Shown piece by piece: positions 58,967 to 64,000 of a DNA stretch of 64,000 nt. The stretch comes from Synechococcus sp. Cruz-7E5 (GTDB taxonomy: Bacteria > Cyanobacteriota > Cyanobacteriia > PCC-6307 > Cyanobiaceae). The DNA lies in NCBI RefSeq assembly GCF_024345995.1, contig NZ_JAGQCE010000009.1, positions 1 through 64,000 on the forward strand, read 5' to 3'. The position numbers and the translations under genes are program-made. The notes beneath the pieces were generated by a model. The model was given only the letters and a program-made list of their open reading frames with translations, was not told where the DNA came from and did not search any database. How positions within the stretch are numbered: position 1 is the first letter of the stretch; each line of letters starts with the position of its first letter.

Positions 58967-61420
58967 TCAGCGGGTGCCCGGCTGGGCCGATGACAGAACC
59001 GTGCAGGCATTGATGGGCATCGACTCCACGTTCCAGATCCGTTCTGCATAGTCGCGGATCGAGCGGTCGCTGCTGAAGAAGCCGCAACGGGCAGAGTTCA
59101 GCAGAGACATCCGGCTCCAGCCGACGGCATCCACCCAGGCCGCATCCACGGCGTTGTGAGCCTGGCGGTAATCGCCGATGTCGGCCATGACCCGGAAGGG
59201 ATCGCTGCCACAGAGGTTGGCCAGCAGGGGGTGGAACAGGTCGCGATCGCCCTCACTGAAATGTCCCGAGCCGATCAGATCGATGGCCTCCCGTGCGATC
59301 GGATCATTCTCCAGCCATGGCATCGGGTGATATCCGCCTCTGTTGATCGCCTCCAGCTGCTCAGCGGTGTGGCCGAACAGGAAGAAGTTGTCGTGGCCGA
59401 CGAGATCCCTGATCTCGATGTTGGCGCCATCGAGGGTGCCGATCGTGACGGCCCCATTCAGTGCCATCTTCATGTTTCCGGTGCCGGAGGCCTCCAGGCC
59501 AGCGGTGGAGATCTGCTCGGAAAGGTCGACCGCTGGGTAGACCTTCTGCCCCAGGCTGACACTGAAGTTGGGCAGGAACACCACCCGCAGGCGCCCGTCC
59601 ATGGCCGGATCCATGTTCACGATCTCGGCGATGCCGCCGATCAGGCGAATGATCAGCTTGGCCATGGCGTAGCCAGGCGCAGCCTTGCCGCCGAAGATGA
59701 AGGTGCGCGGCGGCAGGTCCTCGCCATTGCGGATGCGCAGATACCGCTCCACGATCTGCAGGGCAGCCAGGTGCTGGCGCTTGTATTCGTGGATCCGCTT
59801 CACCTGCACATCAAACAGGGAGGAGGGATCCACCAGCACGCCCACCTGCTGGTGGATCAAGTTGGCGAGGCGTTGCTTGTTCAGTTCCCGCACATCGCGC
59901 CAGCGCTCCAGGAAGCCTTCGTCATCGGCATACGACTCCAGACGCGAGAGCTCGCCGAGGTCGCGGCGCCAGGTGCTGCCGATGGTGTCATCGAGCAGGC
60001 CCGAGAGGGACTGATTGGCCACGGCAATCCAGCGCCTGGGGGTGACTCCGTTGGTGACATTGGTGAACTTCTCCGGCCACAGCTCCACGAAGTGAGCGAA
60101 GAGGTCCTTGCGCACCAGCTTGCTGTGCAGCTCCGCCACACCGTTGACCCGGTGGCTGCCCACCACCGCCAGGTTGGCCATGCGCACCTTGCGGTAAGGC
60201 CCCTCCTGGATCAGTGACATCCTCTCCAGCAGAGCCGGCTGGCCGGGGTTACGGATGCGCACCATGCGCAGGAAGCGGGTGTTGATCTCGAAGATGATCT
60301 CCAGCTGTCGAGGCAGCAGCTGCTCGAACAGGTCGACTCCCCAGGTCTCGAGGGCCTCCGGCAGCAGGGTGTGGTTGGTGTAGCTGATGCAGGCTGTGGT
60401 GATCGACCAGGCCGTATCCCAGTCGACGCCGTGTTCATCGATCAGCAGCCGCATCAGCTCGGCCACCGCGATCGCCGGGTGGGTGTCATTGAGCTGAACG
60501 GCAAACTTGGTGTGGAACTCCGTGACCGGCAACCCCTGACCCTTGAGGATGCGGAACATGTCCTGCAGGGAGCAGCTCACGAAGAAGATCTGCTGACTCA
60601 GGCGCAGTTGCTTGCCCTGGTCGGTCTCATCGTTCGGATAGAGCACCTTCGAGAGGGTCTCCGAATTGATCTTCTGCAGCACCGCCCGGGTGTAGTCACC
60701 GGCATTGAAGGAGGCGAAGTCGAAGGACTCCGGCGCCTGGGCCGACCACAGCCGCAGGGTGTTGGCGGTGTGAACCCCGTAGCCCAGGATCGGGGTGTCG
60801 TAGGCCACCCCAAGCACAGTGTGACCGCCGATCCTGACCGGATAGGACCATTCAGCGCGTATCACCTCCCAGGGATTGCCCTGGGCCAGCCAGGGATCGG
60901 TGCTCTCGACCTGGCAGCCCCGCTGGATCTGCTGGCGGAAGATGCCGAATTCGTAGCGGATGCCGTAGCCGATCGCCGGCAGCTCAAGGCTGGCCATCGA
61001 TTCCTGGAAACAGGCGGCCAGACGACCGAGGCCACCGTTGCCCAGACCAGGCTCGGGCTCCTCGGCGATCAGGTGCATCAGGTCGAGGCCCAGCTCATCG
61101 CAGGCGGCCTGGGCCGCCTCACGCAGACCCAGGTTGACCAGGTTGTTCTCCAGGTGAGGGCCGAGAAGATATTCGGCTGAGAGGTAGGACACCGTGCGCA
61201 CCCCACTCTGGGTGTAGGCCTCGGCCGTATCCACCCAGTTCTGCAGCAGCTGATCGCGCACGGCCATCGCCAGGGCGCAGTAGTAATCGTGGTTGGTGGC
61301 CAGTGACGGGGACTTGGCCTGGGTGAAGAACAGGTGCCGGCGCATCGCCTCGGCCAGGGCGTGGCCATCCAGGGATGGCGACGCGCCAAGGTCGGTGGGA
61401 GGGACGGTACTTGCTGCCAT
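58967..61420 (-). CDS. glgP: Glycogen phosphorylase (copy 2, tandem)
   Basis: This 817-residue GT35 phosphorylase has GNGGLGRLAACFQESMASLE, QLNDTHPAIAVAELMRLLID, KFTNVTNGVTPRRWIA and the PLP-lysine region EASGTGNMKMALNGAVTIGT. ATG 61420 (MAASTVPPTD) is preferred over a start six codons upstream. It is collinear with copy 3 at an offset of 2,617 bases, with stretches of identical DNA. Followed four bases later by the DUF2126 gene, so likely cotranscribed. Confidence 0.95.
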   Translation of the reverse strand: MAASTVPPTDLGASPSLDGHALAEAMRRHLFFTQAKSPSLATNHDYYCALAMAVRDQLLQNWVDTAEAYTQSGVRTVSYLSAEYLLGPHLENNLVNLGLREAAQAACDELGLDLMHLIAEEPEPGLGNGGLGRLAACFQESMASLELPAIGYGIRYEFGIFRQQIQRGCQVESTDPWLAQGNPWEVIRAEWSYPVRIGGHTVLGVAYDTPILGYGVHTANTLRLWSAQAPESFDFASFNAGDYTRAVLQKINSETLSKVLYPNDETDQGKQLRLSQQIFFVSCSLQDMFRILKGQGLPVTEFHTKFAVQLNDTHPAIAVAELMRLLIDEHGVDWDTAWSITTACISYTNHTLLPEALETWGVDLFEQLLPRQLEIIFEINTRFLRMVRIRNPGQPALLERMSLIQEGPYRKVRMANLAVVGSHRVNGVAELHSKLVRKDLFAHFVELWPEKFTNVTNGVTPRRWIAVANQSLSGLLDDTIGSTWRRDLGELSRLESYADDEGFLERWRDVRELNKQRLANLIHQQVGVLVDPSSLFDVQVKRIHEYKRQHLAALQIVERYLRIRNGEDLPPRTFIFGGKAAPGYAMAKLIIRLIGGIAEIVNMDPAMDGRLRVVFLPNFSVSLGQKVYPAVDLSEQISTAGLEASGTGNMKMALNGAVTIGTLDGANIEIRDLVGHDNFFLFGHTAEQLEAINRGGYHPMPWLENDPIAREAIDLIGSGHFSEGDRDLFHPLLANLCGSDPFRVMADIGDYRQAHNAVDAAWVDAVGWSRMSLLNSARCGFFSSDRSIRDYAERIWNVESMPINACTVLSSAQPGTR

Positions 61421-61583
61421 GGAGGCGGATCGAGTCAACTTCTCCCTTCATGCTGCGGGAGCCCACCCCATCGCTGCTGGAACGGTTACCGATTCAGGTT
61501 CATTCCAGGTTCCCTGAAGATTCAGCTCAGGCAAGCAGCAGGCTGCCTCGCCAGACACGGCCGTCGTCGCGCTCACCGCCGCC

Positions 61584-64000
<2,417 letters not shown>

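Overview
The window comes from a GC-rich picocyanobacterium of the Synechococcus/Cyanobium type. I infer this from cyanobacterial hallmarks: a cyAbrB regulator, the NDH-1 subunit NdhS, a SelD fused to an NADH-dehydrogenase-like flavoprotein, a group 2 sigma-70 factor, a KirBac channel and several glycogen phosphorylases. There are two tRNA genes (Val-UAC, Arg-CCU) and the RNase P RNA. Most genes are tightly packed, with ATGA overlaps and short gaps.

Region by region. 1-7.0 kb is a lower-GC accessory segment. It carries a glycosyltransferase, a sulfotransferase, decayed IS110, IS256 and IS5 transposase pieces, and an ABC exporter. From the exporter up to 12.6 kb one minus-strand cluster reads ugd > uxs > galE > HlyD-like > FtsX/MacB-like permease > ABC exporter, which links UDP-sugar supply with export. 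The composition change falls inside the permease gene. 12.7-28.4 kb is mostly housekeeping (hisS, queE, pyrG, dps, sigma factor, aspS, gcvT, speE-speB, arfB, mazG), interrupted by an eroded vapBC region with clear operator-like inverted repeats and by a Tat-type beta-carbonic anhydrase. 28.4-35.1 kb holds tRNA-Val, a TPMT-like methyltransferase, cyAbrB, a Kir channel, a DCC thioredoxin-like protein, a double gamma-glutamylcyclotransferase-like protein and a TIM-barrel epimerase.

The highlight is 35.1-42.7 kb. A well-conserved guanidine-I (ykkC) riboswitch precedes a minus-strand operon: gdmH-like nickel guanidine hydrolase > hypA > hypB > GlnT-type glutamine-synthetase homologue > substrate-binding lipoprotein > permease > ATPase > Rieske oxygenase. 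The hydrolase, the HypA/HypB nickel chaperones and the ABC importer match the known cyanobacterial guanidine-utilisation set. The GlnT-type ligase and the Rieske oxygenase are additions that suggest a wider substrate range, such as N-alkylated guanidines.

42.7-64 kb contains a mutarotase, an alpha/beta hydrolase, a CPA2 cation/proton antiporter, glgP, tRNA-Arg, rnpB, rnc, ndhS, rimM and a GDP-mannose pyrophosphorylase. It closes with a minus-strand run glgP3 > glgP2 > DUF2126 protein > galE2 > selD. The last two phosphorylases are collinear tandem duplicates with blocks of identical DNA; glgP3 runs off the right edge of the window.

All calls rest on reading translated sequence and motifs. 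No database search was run.
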